Below are positions 23,874 through 35,140 of a DNA stretch of 64,000 bases, in pieces. Within the stretch, counting starts at the first letter, position 1, and each line of letters opens with the position of its first letter. This DNA comes from Georgenia sp. M64 (GTDB taxonomy: Bacteria; Actinomycetota; Actinomycetes; Actinomycetales; Actinomycetaceae): the NCBI RefSeq assembly GCF_038049925.1, contig NZ_CP145809.1, forward strand, positions 2,824,599-2,888,598. The letters run 5' to 3'. Both the position numbers and the translations under genes were made by a program. The notes under the pieces are model-generated. The model was not told the DNA's origin, did not search any database, and was given only the letters and a program-made list of their open reading frames with translations.

Positions 23874-24800
23874 TCAGCAGAAGCCGGTCACGCTCGCCCA
23901 GGCGCGGGGCTCCGGGTCTACGTCGGTGCGGCGCACCTCGGCCTCGATGAGCCCGTAGGGCCGGTCCGCCGCGTAGAAGACCTCGCCGGGGTTGTCCAGG
24001 CCGAAGGGCTCCAGGTCCACGAGGAAGTGGTGGAGGTTCGGCATGGAGAAGCGGATCTCCCCGATGTCGCCGTGCTCGGCGAGCACCCGCTCGCCCATCC
24101 GGTACAGCGTCTGCTGGAGGGCGAGGGAGTGGACGTCGGCGAAGGTCTCGAGCATGATCCGGCGGACGTCGGCGAAGACCGCGTCGTAGTCGACCTCGTC
24201 GAGGTAGCGCCAGCGGGCCGTCACCGACGTCGCGAGGATCCGGTCCGCCGTCTCCGGCAGCGTCGTGTAGCGGTCCTTCGGGAAGCCGTGGAACTCCGAC
24301 CCGGTGGACTTCAGCACCGCCAGGTCCTCCAGCCCCGCCACGACGAAGACGTCGTCGCCGTCGCGCTGGACGACGGCGGTGCGGGTCTCGGTGCCGCCCC
24401 GGACGAAGGCGTGGTCGTGCGTGCCGTCGGTGACGTGGGACGTCAGGGCGCTCGGGATGCGGTCCCAGGAGTACTGCTGGACCGCCCACCGCCCACCGGT
24501 GACCCAGTCGAAGGACGACGTGAAGTGCTCGGCCAGGCGCAGGGCGAACGCCTCGGGCGCCCCCACGCCGTCGCGGGCGAGGGCGAAGACGGTGTTCTTC
24601 TGGGTGTCGGTCGGGACGACCGGGGCGTTGTCGCCCTCGGTGTGGGCGACCGTGAACTCCCCGCGCAGCTGGGACGTGACCGACAGGTCGGTGATGCGGT
24701 GCCGCTCGGTGTCGCGGTCGATGCGCACCAGGCGCACCTCGGCCTTGCCGTACTGGTTCTCGCCCAGCGCGATCGTGGGCGTCGCCGTGCTCTCGGTCAT
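23874..24800 (-). CDS. pucL: Urate oxidase (uricase)
   Basis: A 308-aa cofactor-free oxidase converting urate to 5-hydroxyisourate. Conserved uricase blocks are visible: NQYGKAEVRLVRI, PTDTQKNTVFALA (catalytic Thr/Lys region), VLKSTGSEFHGFPKDRYTTL (about residue 165) and MPNLHHFLVDLEPFGLDN (about 255). GAGGAG precedes the ATG at 24800. It is the last gene of uraD-pucM-pucL and converges with the IclR gene, whose stop is 10 bp away. Confidence 0.96.
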   Translation of the reverse strand: MTESTATPTIALGENQYGKAEVRLVRIDRDTERHRITDLSVTSQLRGEFTVAHTEGDNAPVVPTDTQKNTVFALARDGVGAPEAFALRLAEHFTSSFDWVTGGRWAVQQYSWDRIPSALTSHVTDGTHDHAFVRGGTETRTAVVQRDGDDVFVVAGLEDLAVLKSTGSEFHGFPKDRYTTLPETADRILATSVTARWRYLDEVDYDAVFADVRRIMLETFADVHSLALQQTLYRMGERVLAEHGDIGEIRFSMPNLHHFLVDLEPFGLDNPGEVFYAADRPYGLIEAEVRRTDVDPEPRAWASVTGFC

Positions 24801-24834
24801 GCTCGCTCCTCGGTGGTCCGGTCTCGGGCGGCGC

Positions 24835-25173
24835 TCAGCTGCCGCGGTAGGTGGTGTACGCGAACGGGCTCAGCAGGAGCGGGACGTGGTAGTGCTCCCG
24901 CCCCTCCTCGACCCGGAAGTCGACGGTGACCTGCGGGTAGAAGGTCTCGGTGCCCCGGGCGGCGAAGTACGGACCCGTGGCCAGGACCAGACGGTAGGTC
25001 CCCGGCTCCAGGCGGGCCGGCCCGAGGTCGTGGCACCGCCCGTCGGCGTCGGTCACGGCGGCGGCCACCTCGGTGGTGCCGTCGGCGCCGTGACGGGCCA
25101 GGGTCACCGCGACGCCCGCGGCGGGCGCGCCGGCGACGGCGTCGAGGACGTGGGTGGTCACGTGCGAGGTCAC
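24835..25173 (-). CDS. pucM: 5-Hydroxyisourate hydrolase (transthyretin-related)
   Basis: A 112-aa protein hydrolysing 5-hydroxyisourate to OHCU. It starts with the family HVTTHVLD segment and ends with the diagnostic C-terminal YRGS; HYHVPLLLSPFAYTTYRGS holds further active-site residues. The GTG start overlaps the uraD stop (GTGA). The gap to pucL is 34 bp. Confidence 0.96.
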   Translation of the reverse strand: MTSHVTTHVLDAVAGAPAAGVAVTLARHGADGTTEVAAAVTDADGRCHDLGPARLEPGTYRLVLATGPYFAARGTETFYPQVTVDFRVEEGREHYHVPLLLSPFAYTTYRGS

Positions 25174-25676
25174 GACAGCTCTCCCTCGAGTCTCAGGACG
25201 GCGATCTCACGCAGCTGCTCGGCGGCCACCCGACGTTCCGTGGCTGGGTCGTTGCCCAGGCGCTCCTCGAGCGCCGCGAGGATCTGCGCGGCGTCCCGGC
25301 CGGCCGCCCGGATGAGGAAGACGTGGCCGAACCGGTCCTCGTACCTGCGGTTGCCCTCCTCGAGCCGCCGCGCGAGCTCCGGGTCGTGCCCGACGCCGGC
25401 CTGCTCACGCCGGGAGTGCTCGGCGTCGCGCCCGTCCGTCGTGGGGCGCTGCCCGATGCGCGGGTGCCGGGCGAGGGCGGCGTCGACCTCGTCGTCGGTG
25501 AACGGCACCGCCGCGACGCGTGCCCGCTCGAGCGCGGCGGCGACGACGGGGTACGGTCGGCCCGCCGTCACCTCCCGCGCCCAGCGCGGCACCGCCGCAC
25601 AGCTCATCGCGGTGGCGAGCGCGTCCTCCGGCGTGGCGCCGTTGAACCGCGCGAGACCGCCGGGCAGGTCGACCAT
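25170..25676 (-). CDS. uraD: OHCU decarboxylase
   Basis: A 168-aa enzyme decarboxylating 2-oxo-4-hydroxy-4-carboxy-5-ureidoimidazoline to S-allantoin. It has the conserved LARHPRIG histidine (about residue 70) and the EGNRRYEDRFGHVFLIRAAGR block (about 108). The ATG at 25676 is chosen over an upstream GTG at 25688 because GGGGGAG directly precedes it. It is first in the uricase operon, with the paired operator at 25689-25724 immediately upstream, where it could block transcription directly. Confidence 0.93.
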   Translation of the reverse strand: MVDLPGGLARFNGATPEDALATAMSCAAVPRWAREVTAGRPYPVVAAALERARVAAVPFTDDEVDAALARHPRIGQRPTTDGRDAEHSRREQAGVGHDPELARRLEEGNRRYEDRFGHVFLIRAAGRDAAQILAALEERLGNDPATERRVAAEQLREIAVLRLEGELS

Positions 25677-25688
25677 CCACTCCCCCAC

Positions 25689-25724
25689 TTCCGTCTGTCG
25701 GAACTTACGTTCCGTGCGATGAAT
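25689..25724 (-). promoter_or_regulatory. Paired operator of the glyoxylate regulon (site 5, uraD)
   Basis: TTCCGTCTGTCGGAA (25689-25703) and TTCCGTGCGATGAAT (25710-25724), starts 21 bp apart. The first copy is the most symmetrical of the set. Confidence 0.65.
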
Positions 25725-26040
25725 CCAAGCGTGCGAGGACCGCCCCTGTCAAGGTCACGTGGTCACGAAATCGCCGAAAATGTCCGGACCGGGAAATCCG
25801 GTGAGGCGTCCCAGCGGCGCGGCCCGGACCCTGACGTCGCGCCCCTCCTGGGACATCCGCGCAGGTCAGACGGGCCAGATAGCCGTTCGCGGGAGAAAGG
25901 GCCCACATGCCCCGGGAGGGACGAGCGGGGGATTTACGGCGCACCGGGACTTTCGCCCCAAGAATCGGACAATGCGCCCTGTCAGTCTTTCGTCAAGAGC
26001 TACCACACCGGCTCACCCGATGCTCACAAGGAGAGCAACC
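25725..26040. other. Intergenic region between uraD and the DoxX-like gene
   Basis: This 316-bp divergent region must hold the promoter of the DoxX-like gene. I see an AAGGAG ribosome site at 26028-26033 but no clear operator, riboswitch or small gene. Confidence 0.5.
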
Positions 26041-26586
26041 ATGGCAACCGCAACCCCGCACCGCACCGCTCCCGGGACGACGACGTTCCAGGAGGAGATC
26101 GTCACCTCCTCCGCCGTGCGCAAGACCCTGGCTGTCGGCCGCATCATCATCGGCTGGGTCTTCCTCTGGGCCTTCGTCGACAAGCTGCTCGGCCTGGGCT
26201 ACATGACCCCCACCGAGCGCGCCTGGATCAACGGCGGCACTCCCGCCCAGGGCTTCATCAAGGGCATCGAGGGCCCGTTCCACGGCGTCTTCCAGGTCTT
26301 CGCCAACCCGTTCGGCGACTTCCTCTTCATGTTCGGTCTGCTCGGCATCGGCGTAGCCATGATCGCCGGGGCGGGCCTGAAGATCGCCGCCGTCGGCGGC
26401 ACCCTGCTCATGCTCTTCATGTACCTCGCCGAGCTGCCCCTGGCCCTGGGCGGCACGAACCCCATCACGGACTCGCACTGGGTCGAGGCCATGCTCCTCA
26501 TCATCTCCGCCGTCACCCTCTCGGGCGACACGTGGGGCCTGGGCAAGTGGTGGGCCGGCAAGGTCGGCAACAGCTGGCTCCGCTGA
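26041..26586 (+). CDS. DoxX/DoxD-like small membrane protein
   Basis: A 181-aa protein with four hydrophobic segments (about residues 33-50, 85-105, 108-128 and 145-160), including VGRIIIGWVFLWAFVDKLLG at the start of the first. The pattern fits the DoxX-like family, named for a quinone-linked thiosulfate oxidase subunit but mostly of unknown role. ATG 26041 has AAGGAGAGC 8 nt upstream; the longer in-frame extension lacks such a site. It stands alone between the uricase operon and gatB. Confidence 0.75.
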   Translation: MATATPHRTAPGTTTFQEEIVTSSAVRKTLAVGRIIIGWVFLWAFVDKLLGLGYMTPTERAWINGGTPAQGFIKGIEGPFHGVFQVFANPFGDFLFMFGLLGIGVAMIAGAGLKIAAVGGTLLMLFMYLAELPLALGGTNPITDSHWVEAMLLIISAVTLSGDTWGLGKWWAGKVGNSWLR

Positions 26587-26598
26587 CACCCACGACCT

Positions 26599-26649
26599 GA
26601 ACGGAGAGAGGGGCCCCGGTCGTCACGCCGGGGGCCCCTCTCTCCGTTC
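26599..26649. terminator. Bidirectional terminator between the DoxX-like gene and gatB
   Basis: GAACGGAGAGAGGGGCCCC (26599-26617) and its exact complement (26631-26649) form a 19-bp stem around a 13-nt loop, between two converging genes. Confidence 0.85.
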
Positions 26650-26679
26650 TCGTCGCGCCACGGCGACGGGCGCGACGGC

Positions 26680-28176
26680 TCAGCCGATGCGCGCCATGAG
26701 GATCTCGCGGACCCGGCCGGCGTCGGCCTGACCGCGGGTCGCCTTCATCACGGCCCCGACGATCGCGCCGGCCGCCTGGACCTTGCCGCCGCGGATCTTC
26801 TCCACCACGTCAGGGTTGGCGGCGATGGCCTCGTCCACGGCCGCCTCGAGCGCGCCGTCGTCGGAGACGACCTCCAGCCCACGGGCCACGACGACCTCTT
26901 CCGGCGAGCCCTCACCGGCGAGAACGCCCTCGAGCACCTGCCGGGCGAGCTTGTCGTTGATGCGACCGGCATCGACGAGGGCCGCGAGCTCGGCGACCTG
27001 CGCGGGGGTCACCGCGAGCTCCTCGAGCGTGACGCCCGCGGTCTTGGCGGTCCGGGACAGCTCCCCCATCCACCACTTGCGGGCCGCGGCCGGGCTCGCG
27101 CCCGCGGCCACGGTGGCCTCGACGAGGTCGCCCGCGCCGGCGTTGACGAGGTCGCGCATCTCGGCGTCGGCAAAGCCCCACTCCGCCTGGAGCCGCCGGC
27201 GGCGCACGGCGGGCATCTCGGGCAGCGAGGCCCGGATCTGCTCGACCCACTCCCGGGGCGGGGCCAGCGGCACGAGGTCCGGCTCCGGGAAGTACCGGTA
27301 GTCCTCGGCGTCGGACTTCACCCGGCCGGGCGAGGTGGAGCCGGTGTCCTCGTGCCAGTGCCGGGTCTCCTGGACCACGGCCCGACCGGCGTCGAGGACG
27401 GCGGCCTGGCGGGAGATCTCGTGACGCACCGCGCGCTCGACGGAGCGGAAGGAGTTGACGTTCTTCGTCTCCGTCCGGGTGCCGAGCGGGGAGTCCGGGC
27501 TCGGGCGCAGGGAGACGTTGACATCGGCCCGGACGTTGCCGCGCTCCATCCGGGCCTCGGAGACGCCGAGGGCGCGGAAGATGTCCCGCAGGGCGGCGAC
27601 GTAGGCGCGCGCCACCTCCGGGGCCCGCCGGCCGGCGCCCTCGATCGGGCGGGTGACGATCTCCACCAGGGGGATGCCGGCCCTGTTGTAGTCCACGAGG
27701 GAGTACTCCGCGCCCTGGATGCGCCCGGTCGACCCGCCGACGTGGGTGTTCTTCCCGGCGTCCTCCTCCATGTGCGCGCGCTCGATCTCCACGCGGAAGA
27801 CCGTGCCGTCCTCGAGCTCGACGTCGAGGTGGCCGTCGTAGGCGATGGGCTCGTCGTACTGGGACGTCTGGAAGTTCTTCGGCACGTCGGGGTAGAAGTA
27901 GTTCTTCCGGGCGAACCGGCACGTCTCGGCGATCCGGCAGTTCAGGGCCAGCCCGATCCGCACGGCGTACTCCACCGCCTTGCCGTTGACGACCGGCAGG
28001 GCGCCCGGCAGGCCGAGCGAGACGGGGGTGACGGCGGTGTTGGGCTCCGCGCCGAAGGTCTGCGGGGCGCCGTCGAACATCTTCGACGCCGTGCCGAGCT
28101 CGACGTGGACCTCGATCCCGAGCACCGGGTCGTAGCGGTCAAGGGCCTCGTCGAGGTCCACCAGCGTCGCGCTCAT
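26680..28176 (-). CDS. gatB: Aspartyl/glutamyl-tRNA amidotransferase subunit B
   Basis: A 498-aa GatB, which activates misacylated Glu-tRNA(Gln) and Asp-tRNA(Asn) for amidation. Present are the [15 protein letters not shown] start, the GatB signature region ([15 protein letters not shown]), DVNVSLRP, the [13 protein letters not shown] segment, [13 protein letters not shown] and a C-terminal YqeY-like tail. It starts by ATGA overlap with gatA, giving the operon gatC-gatA-gatB. Confidence 0.97.
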   Translation of the reverse strand: MSATLVDLDEALDRYDPVLGIEVHVELGTASKMFDGAPQTFGAEPNTAVTPVSLGLPGALPVVNGKAVEYAVRIGLALNCRIAETCRFARKNYFYPDVPKNFQTSQYDEPIAYDGHLDVELEDGTVFRVEIERAHMEEDAGKNTHVGGSTGRIQGAEYSLVDYNRAGIPLVEIVTRPIEGAGRRAPEVARAYVAALRDIFRALGVSEARMERGNVRADVNVSLRPSPDSPLGTRTETKNVNSFRSVERAVRHEISRQAAVLDAGRAVVQETRHWHEDTGSTSPGRVKSDAEDYRYFPEPDLVPLAPPREWVEQIRASLPEMPAVRRRRLQAEWGFADAEMRDLVNAGAGDLVEATVAAGASPAAARKWWMGELSRTAKTAGVTLEELAVTPAQVAELAALVDAGRINDKLARQVLEGVLAGEGSPEEVVVARGLEVVSDDGALEAAVDEAIAANPDVVEKIRGGKVQAAGAIVGAVMKATRGQADAGRVREILMARIG

Positions 28177-29681
28177 CGGGCCACCTCCAGCTCCGGGGCA
28201 CGGCCGAGGATCGGCCCGCCCCACCTCTCCTCCAGCAGGCGCTCGAGCGCACCGCCCACCCGGTAGAGCCGGGCGTCCTCGCGCGCCGGGGCGAGGATCT
28301 GGAACCCCACGGGCAGGCCGTCGTCGCTCAGTCCGGCAGGCAGTGACATGCCGGGGATCCCGGCGAGGTTCGCCGGGATGGTCGCGACGTCGTTGAGGTA
28401 CATGGCGAGCGGGTCGTCGAGCTTCTCCCCCAGCCGGAACGCCGTCGTCGGCGTGGTCGGCGAGACGAGGACGTCGGCCTGGTCGAACGCCGCCGCGAAG
28501 TCGCGCTGGATGAGGGTGCGCACCTTCTGCGCGGAGCCGTAGTAGGCGTCGAAGTAGCCCGCGGACAGCGCGTGCGTACCCAGGATGACGCGGCGCTTGA
28601 CCTCGTCGCCGAACCCGGCGCCGCGGGTGGCGGCCATGACGCGCTCGGCGGTGGCCGGGCCGTCGGCCGGCTCGACCCGCAGCCCGAAGCGCATGCCGTC
28701 GAACTTGGCGAGGTTCGACGAGCACTCGGCCGGCAGGATGAGGTAGTAGGCGGCCAGGGCGTAGTCGAAGCTCGGGCAGGAGACCTCCACGACCTCCGCG
28801 CCGGCCTGCTCGAGCAGGGCGACGGACTCCTCGAACCGGGCGCGGACGCCCTCCTGGTAGCCCTCACCGCCGAGCTCGCGCACGATGCCCACGCGCACGC
28901 CGGCCAGGTCGCCGTCGCGGGCCGCGTCGGCGTAGCCGCGGGCGTGGCCCGGCAGGGAGGTCGAGTCCAGCGGGTCGTGCCCGCCGATGACCTCGTGCAG
29001 CAGGGCCGAGTCCAGCACGGTGCGCGAGACGGGTCCGGCCTGGTCGAGGGAGGAGGCCAGCGCGATGAGCCCGTAGCGCGAGACGGAGCCGTAGGTCGGC
29101 TTCACCCCGACCGTGCCGGTGACCGCGGCCGGCTGGCGGATGGACCCGCCCGTGTCGGTGCCGATGGCCAGCGGCGCCTCGTAGGCGGCCACCGCGGCCG
29201 CGGAGCCGCCGCCGGAGCCACCCGGGATCCGGTCGAGGTCCCACGGGTTGTGGGTGTTGCCGTAGGCGGAGTGCTCGGTCGAGGAGCCCATGGCGAACTC
29301 GTCGAGGTTGGTCTTGCCGAGGATCGGCATGCCGGCGGCCCGCAGGCGGGTGACGACGGTGGCGTCGTAGGGCGGGACCCAGCCCTGGAGGATCTTCGAG
29401 CCGGCGGTGGTCACCTGCCCCTGGGTGACCACGATGTCCTTGACGGCGATCGGCACACCTGCGAGGGCGTGCAGCTCCTCGCCGGCGGCGCGGCGGGCGT
29501 CGACGTCCGCCGCCGTGGCCAGCGCCTCGTCGGTGTTGACGTGGAGGAAGGCGTGGACGGCGCCGTCGACGGCGGCCGTGCGGTCCAGGTGGGCGCGGGT
29601 GACCTCGACGCTGGAGACGTCGCCGTCGCGCAGGAGGGTGGCCAGCTCGGCCGCGGTGCGGCGCGTGAGGTCGGCGCTCAT
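28173..29681 (-). CDS. gatA: Aspartyl/glutamyl-tRNA amidotransferase subunit A
   Basis: A 502-aa glutaminase subunit of the amidase-signature family. The catalytic triad is visible: lysine in [10 protein letters not shown] (about residue 78), the serine of [12 protein letters not shown] (about 155) and the nucleophile serine in [11 protein letters not shown] (about 178). ATGA overlaps join it to gatC upstream and gatB downstream. Confidence 0.97.
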   Translation of the reverse strand: MSADLTRRTAAELATLLRDGDVSSVEVTRAHLDRTAAVDGAVHAFLHVNTDEALATAADVDARRAAGEELHALAGVPIAVKDIVVTQGQVTTAGSKILQGWVPPYDATVVTRLRAAGMPILGKTNLDEFAMGSSTEHSAYGNTHNPWDLDRIPGGSGGGSAAAVAAYEAPLAIGTDTGGSIRQPAAVTGTVGVKPTYGSVSRYGLIALASSLDQAGPVSRTVLDSALLHEVIGGHDPLDSTSLPGHARGYADAARDGDLAGVRVGIVRELGGEGYQEGVRARFEESVALLEQAGAEVVEVSCPSFDYALAAYYLILPAECSSNLAKFDGMRFGLRVEPADGPATAERVMAATRGAGFGDEVKRRVILGTHALSAGYFDAYYGSAQKVRTLIQRDFAAAFDQADVLVSPTTPTTAFRLGEKLDDPLAMYLNDVATIPANLAGIPGMSLPAGLSDDGLPVGFQILAPAREDARLYRVGGALERLLEERWGGPILGRAPELEVAR

Positions 29682-29977
29682 GCGTCCTCGCCCAGGATCT
29701 GCGGGACGGCGAACATCCCGTCCTGCGCGGCGGGCGCGGCTGCCATGACGGCGTCGCGGTCGAGGGTGGCGACCACGACGTCCTCGCGCATGACGTTCGT
29801 CAGCGGGATCGGGTGGGAGGTGGCGGGCACCTCGGGCGTGGCGACCTCGCTGACCCGGGCCACCGCGGTGGCGATGACGTCGAGCTCGCCGGCGAGGCGG
29901 TCGACCTCCTCGGGCGTCAGCTCGATGCGGGCGAGGGCCGCGACGCGCGCGACCTCGTCGGAAGAGATGGTGGACAT
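29678..29977 (-). CDS. gatC: Aspartyl/glutamyl-tRNA amidotransferase subunit C
   Basis: A 99-aa GatC that stabilises the GatAB complex. It has the N-terminal helix pair typical of the family ([18 protein letters not shown]) and the late [11 protein letters not shown] segment that packs against GatA. It heads the operon. A TAGACT box ends 7 nt before the ATG, suggesting a leaderless mRNA. Confidence 0.95.
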   Translation of the reverse strand: MSTISSDEVARVAALARIELTPEEVDRLAGELDVIATAVARVSEVATPEVPATSHPIPLTNVMREDVVVATLDRDAVMAAAPAAQDGMFAVPQILGEDA

Positions 29978-29984
29978 GCCCGCG

Positions 29985-29990
29985 AGTCTA
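29985..29990 (-). promoter_or_regulatory. Leaderless -10 box of gatC
   Basis: TAGACT followed by 7 nt and then the ATG; no Shine-Dalgarno lies between. Confidence 0.5.
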
Positions 29991-30010
29991 GACGCCGGGC
30001 CGGGCTCGGC

Positions 30011-30445
30011 TCAGCCGGCGGCGCGGCCCACGAGGTCCAGGACGGCGAGCGCGTAGGCGTCGGCCGGCTCGGGCGCGCGGTGCTCGACCTCGACGTCCCG
30101 CGAGCCCTCCGGCACCACCGTGGTGACGACGTAGAGGTCCTCGCGCCGCAGCGAGCGGAACGTGCCGCCGAGGAGCTCGCGGAGCTGGTCCTCCCGGGGG
30201 AGCCACAGGGTCCGCTCGATCATCACCGAGTCCAGGGCCCACTCCGTCGTGCCGTTGAACGCCAGGACCGTGCCGGTGGCGTACCGGCGCGCCTCGATCG
30301 TCATCTCGGAGAGGGTGAAGACCTCCCCGGCGAGCTCGGGGGCGTCGACGAGGAACCGGTCCCCCGACGCCGGCCGCCAGAGCACGCCGGCCGCCCGCAG
30401 GCGCCGGGCCAGGTCGGTGGAGATTGTCGTCGTGGTGGTGGTCAT
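30011..30445 (-). CDS. Conserved hypothetical protein
   Basis: A 144-aa soluble protein I cannot assign. It begins MTTTTTTISTDLARRLRAAG and contains LAFNGTTEWALDSVMIE and WLPREDQLRELLGGTFRSL, which look like conserved blocks rather than random sequence. It has no membrane segment or signal peptide. It lies just upstream of gatC on the same strand and is divergent from the cardiolipin synthase gene. ATG 30445 is chosen because a GATACT -10-like box lies exactly 6 nt upstream; an in-frame extension to 30535 is proline-rich. Confidence 0.75.
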   Translation of the reverse strand: MTTTTTTISTDLARRLRAAGVLWRPASGDRFLVDAPELAGEVFTLSEMTIEARRYATGTVLAFNGTTEWALDSVMIERTLWLPREDQLRELLGGTFRSLRREDLYVVTTVVPEGSRDVEVEHRAPEPADAYALAVLDLVGRAAG

Positions 30446-30451
30446 CGCTCC

Positions 30452-30457
30452 AGTATC
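30452..30457 (-). promoter_or_regulatory. Leaderless -10 box of the 144-aa hypothetical gene
   Basis: GATACT with 6 nt to the ATG at 30445. It is back to back with the box of the divergent gene at 30522. Confidence 0.45.
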
Positions 30458-30521
30458 GCCGGGCCGGGTGTCGGGCGCGCCCCGGGGCGGCGGCCCCCGG
30501 GCCGGCCGGGGTGAGCACCGA

Positions 30522-30527
30522 TAGGTT
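30522..30527 (+). promoter_or_regulatory. Leaderless -10 box of the cardiolipin synthase gene
   Basis: TAGGTT, then GGCGCC, then the ATG at 30534. There is no ribosome-binding sequence in the 6-nt gap. Confidence 0.5.
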
Positions 30528-30533
30528 GGCGCC

Positions 30534-31823
30534 ATGACGCTCGCCCAGCGCCTCGGCCACGCCCTGCTGACCCGGCCCCACCTGACTGTGCGCCACGTGT
30601 GGCGGGCGGCCCGCCTCTACGTCGCGGCGACCGCCGCCGCGCAGACGGCCGCGGTGGTGACGGTCCTGGCCGTGGACCGGGTGCGCAAGCACCGCGAGCC
30701 ACCGACCGGGGAGTTCCCGCACAAGGACCCGGCCGAGGTCGAGGTCGCCGACTCGCGGGTGCGCACCTTCACCTACGGTGCCGACCTCTACGAGGACATG
30801 CTGGCCTCGATCCACGGGGCCCGGGACACGATCTACTTCGAGACCTTCATCTGGAAGTCCGACACGGTCGGCCAGACCTTCAAGGACGCCCTCGTCGCGG
30901 CCGCCCGGCGCGGGGTGACGGTCTACGTCGTCTACGACAGCTGGGGCAACCTCGTCGTCCCCCCGGCGTTCAAGCGCTTCCCGGACCTGCCGGGGCTGCA
31001 CGTGCTGCGCTTCCCGCTGTTCCGCCCGGGTCTGGTCACGTTCAACCTGCGCAAGACCGGCCGCGACCACCGCAAGGTCCTCGTCGTCGACGGCCGGGTG
31101 GGCTATGTGGGCGGCTACAACATCGGCGACCTCTACGCCACGCAGTGGCGTGACACCCACGTGCGGGTCGAGGGCCCGTCCGCGTGGGAGCTGGAGAACG
31201 CGTTCGTCGACTTCTGGAACGACCACCGCAGGAAGCACCACCCGCTGATCCCCGACCGGGGCGCGCGGTCCTGGGACGCCCGGATCCGTGCGGCGCAGAA
31301 CTCCCCCAACCGGCTCATCTTCCCCGTCCGGGGGATCTACCTCGAGGCGATGGACCGCGCCCAGCACCGGATCTACATCACCCAGGGCTACTTCATCCCC
31401 GACCGGGAGATCCTCGCCGGGCTGGTGGCAGCCGCCCGGCGCGGGGTGGACGTGCGGGTGCTCATCCCGGAGTACTCCAACCACATCCTTGCCGACTGGG
31501 CCGCCCGGACCTACTACTCCCGCCTCCTCGAGGCGGGGGTGAGCATCTGGCTCTTCCAGGGAGCGATGGTCCACGCCAAGACGATGACGGTCGACGGGCG
31601 CTGGACCACGGTCGGGACGACGAACATCGACCGCATGTCGATGACGGGGAACTTCGAGATCAACCTCGAGCTCCACGACGACGACCTCGCCGCCGAGATG
31701 GAGCGGATCTTCGAGGTGGACATGACCAACGCGCGCCGGCTCACCGTCGAGGAGTGGGAGGCCCGCGGTCACGTCAGCCGGCTGCTCGAACGGATCCTCA
31801 AGCCGCTGGGGCCGCTGCTGTGA
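30534..31823 (+). CDS. Phospholipase D family protein, cardiolipin synthase-like
   Basis: A 429-aa protein with two HKD motifs: H179-K181-D186 (RDHRKVLVVDGRVGYVGGYN) and H347-K349-D354 (MVHAKTMTVDGRWTTVGTTN). It has one hydrophobic segment near residues 29-47 that could anchor it to the membrane. The layout matches bacterial ClsB/ClsC-like enzymes, which join phosphatidylglycerol with another lipid to make cardiolipin. The start is set by the leaderless -10 box. It converges with the acetyltransferase gene. Confidence 0.88.
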   Translation: MTLAQRLGHALLTRPHLTVRHVWRAARLYVAATAAAQTAAVVTVLAVDRVRKHREPPTGEFPHKDPAEVEVADSRVRTFTYGADLYEDMLASIHGARDTIYFETFIWKSDTVGQTFKDALVAAARRGVTVYVVYDSWGNLVVPPAFKRFPDLPGLHVLRFPLFRPGLVTFNLRKTGRDHRKVLVVDGRVGYVGGYNIGDLYATQWRDTHVRVEGPSAWELENAFVDFWNDHRRKHHPLIPDRGARSWDARIRAAQNSPNRLIFPVRGIYLEAMDRAQHRIYITQGYFIPDREILAGLVAAARRGVDVRVLIPEYSNHILADWAARTYYSRLLEAGVSIWLFQGAMVHAKTMTVDGRWTTVGTTNIDRMSMTGNFEINLELHDDDLAAEMERIFEVDMTNARRLTVEEWEARGHVSRLLERILKPLGPLL

Positions 31824-31872
31824 CGGTCGCGCGGACCGCTCCCGTGCGGGCGGCGCCGGCCCCGCCAGAGGC

Positions 31873-32388
31873 TCAGACCCGCTGCTCGTAGAACCACATC
31901 AGCGCGGCCGGGTCCCACGCACCGATGTAGTCGCGCGCCGGCACGCGCCGGTACCCCACCCGCTCGTAGAGCCGGTGCGGGGTGCCCGGACCGTCCACCG
32001 AGAGCACGGAGAGGACCAGCGCCGGGTAGCCCTGCTCCCGGGCCCACTCCGCGGCGCCGCGCAGGAGCGCCTCGGCGACACCGCGCCGCTGCGCGGCGGG
32101 GTCGACCGCGAGCATCCGGACCTCGAGCTCGTCCCCCGCGGCGATGTCGGCGTAGCCGCTGCCGGGCGGCGCCAGCGTGACGGTGCCGAGGACACGGCCA
32201 CCCTCCCGCGCGACGAGGACCACGGTCTCGGCCGCGCGGTGGGCCACGTCGCGCAGGGTCGCCGCGTAACCACCGTCGTCCTGCGCCAGGATCTCCGCGG
32301 ACCGATAGGCGTCGACGCACAGCTCGCCCACCCGGGCGTGCTCCTCGGGCCGGACGAGGTCGACGGCCAGGCGGGCGGTACGGGTCAC
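31873..32388 (-). CDS. GNAT-family N-acetyltransferase
   Basis: A 171-aa GNAT acetyltransferase. The acetyl-CoA site is RMLAVDPAAQRRGVAEALL (about residue 85), followed by a motif B region GYRRVPARDYIG. The substrate is unknown. It lies directly after ligA: GTG 32388 is used here, but GTG 32412 would overlap the ligA stop as GTGA, a join used often in this genome. Both have weak ribosome sites. Confidence 0.85.
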   Translation of the reverse strand: MTRTARLAVDLVRPEEHARVGELCVDAYRSAEILAQDDGGYAATLRDVAHRAAETVVLVAREGGRVLGTVTLAPPGSGYADIAAGDELEVRMLAVDPAAQRRGVAEALLRGAAEWAREQGYPALVLSVLSVDGPGTPHRLYERVGYRRVPARDYIGAWDPAALMWFYEQRV

Positions 32389-32408
32389 GGCCTCATTATC
32401 GCCGGACC

Positions 32409-34772
<2,364 letters not shown>

Positions 34773-34811
34773 TCAGGCCCCCGACATCCGCCCGGGAGGT
34801 CGGGCGGCTCG

Positions 34812-34991
34812 TCAGCCCTGGACCGGCCCCGGGGCCTGCAGGACCGAGAGGAACGGTTCGAGGAACTCCTCGAGGAACCGCGCCGAGGAGTCGTACCCGA
34901 ACAGCGGCTCGGTGGGATCGAGCGCGACGCCGACGGCCTCACGCAGACCCACCGCCATCTCGGCGGCGCCCTCGCCGGCGTCCTCGGCCAT
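34812..34991 (-). CDS. Small acidic protein of 59 aa, unknown
   Basis: A short frame begins MAEDAGEGAAEMAVGLREAV and ends LQAPGPVQG. GGAGG lies 5 nt before the ATG, and the codons have the strong GC third-position bias of real genes here. The centre (LFGYDSSARFLEEFLEPFLS) is predicted to be amphipathic helix. It lies 42 bp upstream of ligA on the same strand and is divergent from the FHA-EccC gene 150 bp away. I do not recognise the family. A partner of either neighbour is possible but unproven. Confidence 0.6.
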   Translation of the reverse strand: MAEDAGEGAAEMAVGLREAVGVALDPTEPLFGYDSSARFLEEFLEPFLSVLQAPGPVQG

Positions 34992-35140
34992 GCCATCCTC
35001 CTCGACCAGGTGTGCCCATCATGCCCCACCCCGGGCGCCGGAGCCCCACCGTCCCGCCCCGGCCGTCCACAGGCGCCGGCGGCGGGCGCCGGTCCCCAGC
35101 GGGCCGGCCGGGTGGGCGGTCGGCGGACGAGGGTGTCGCC

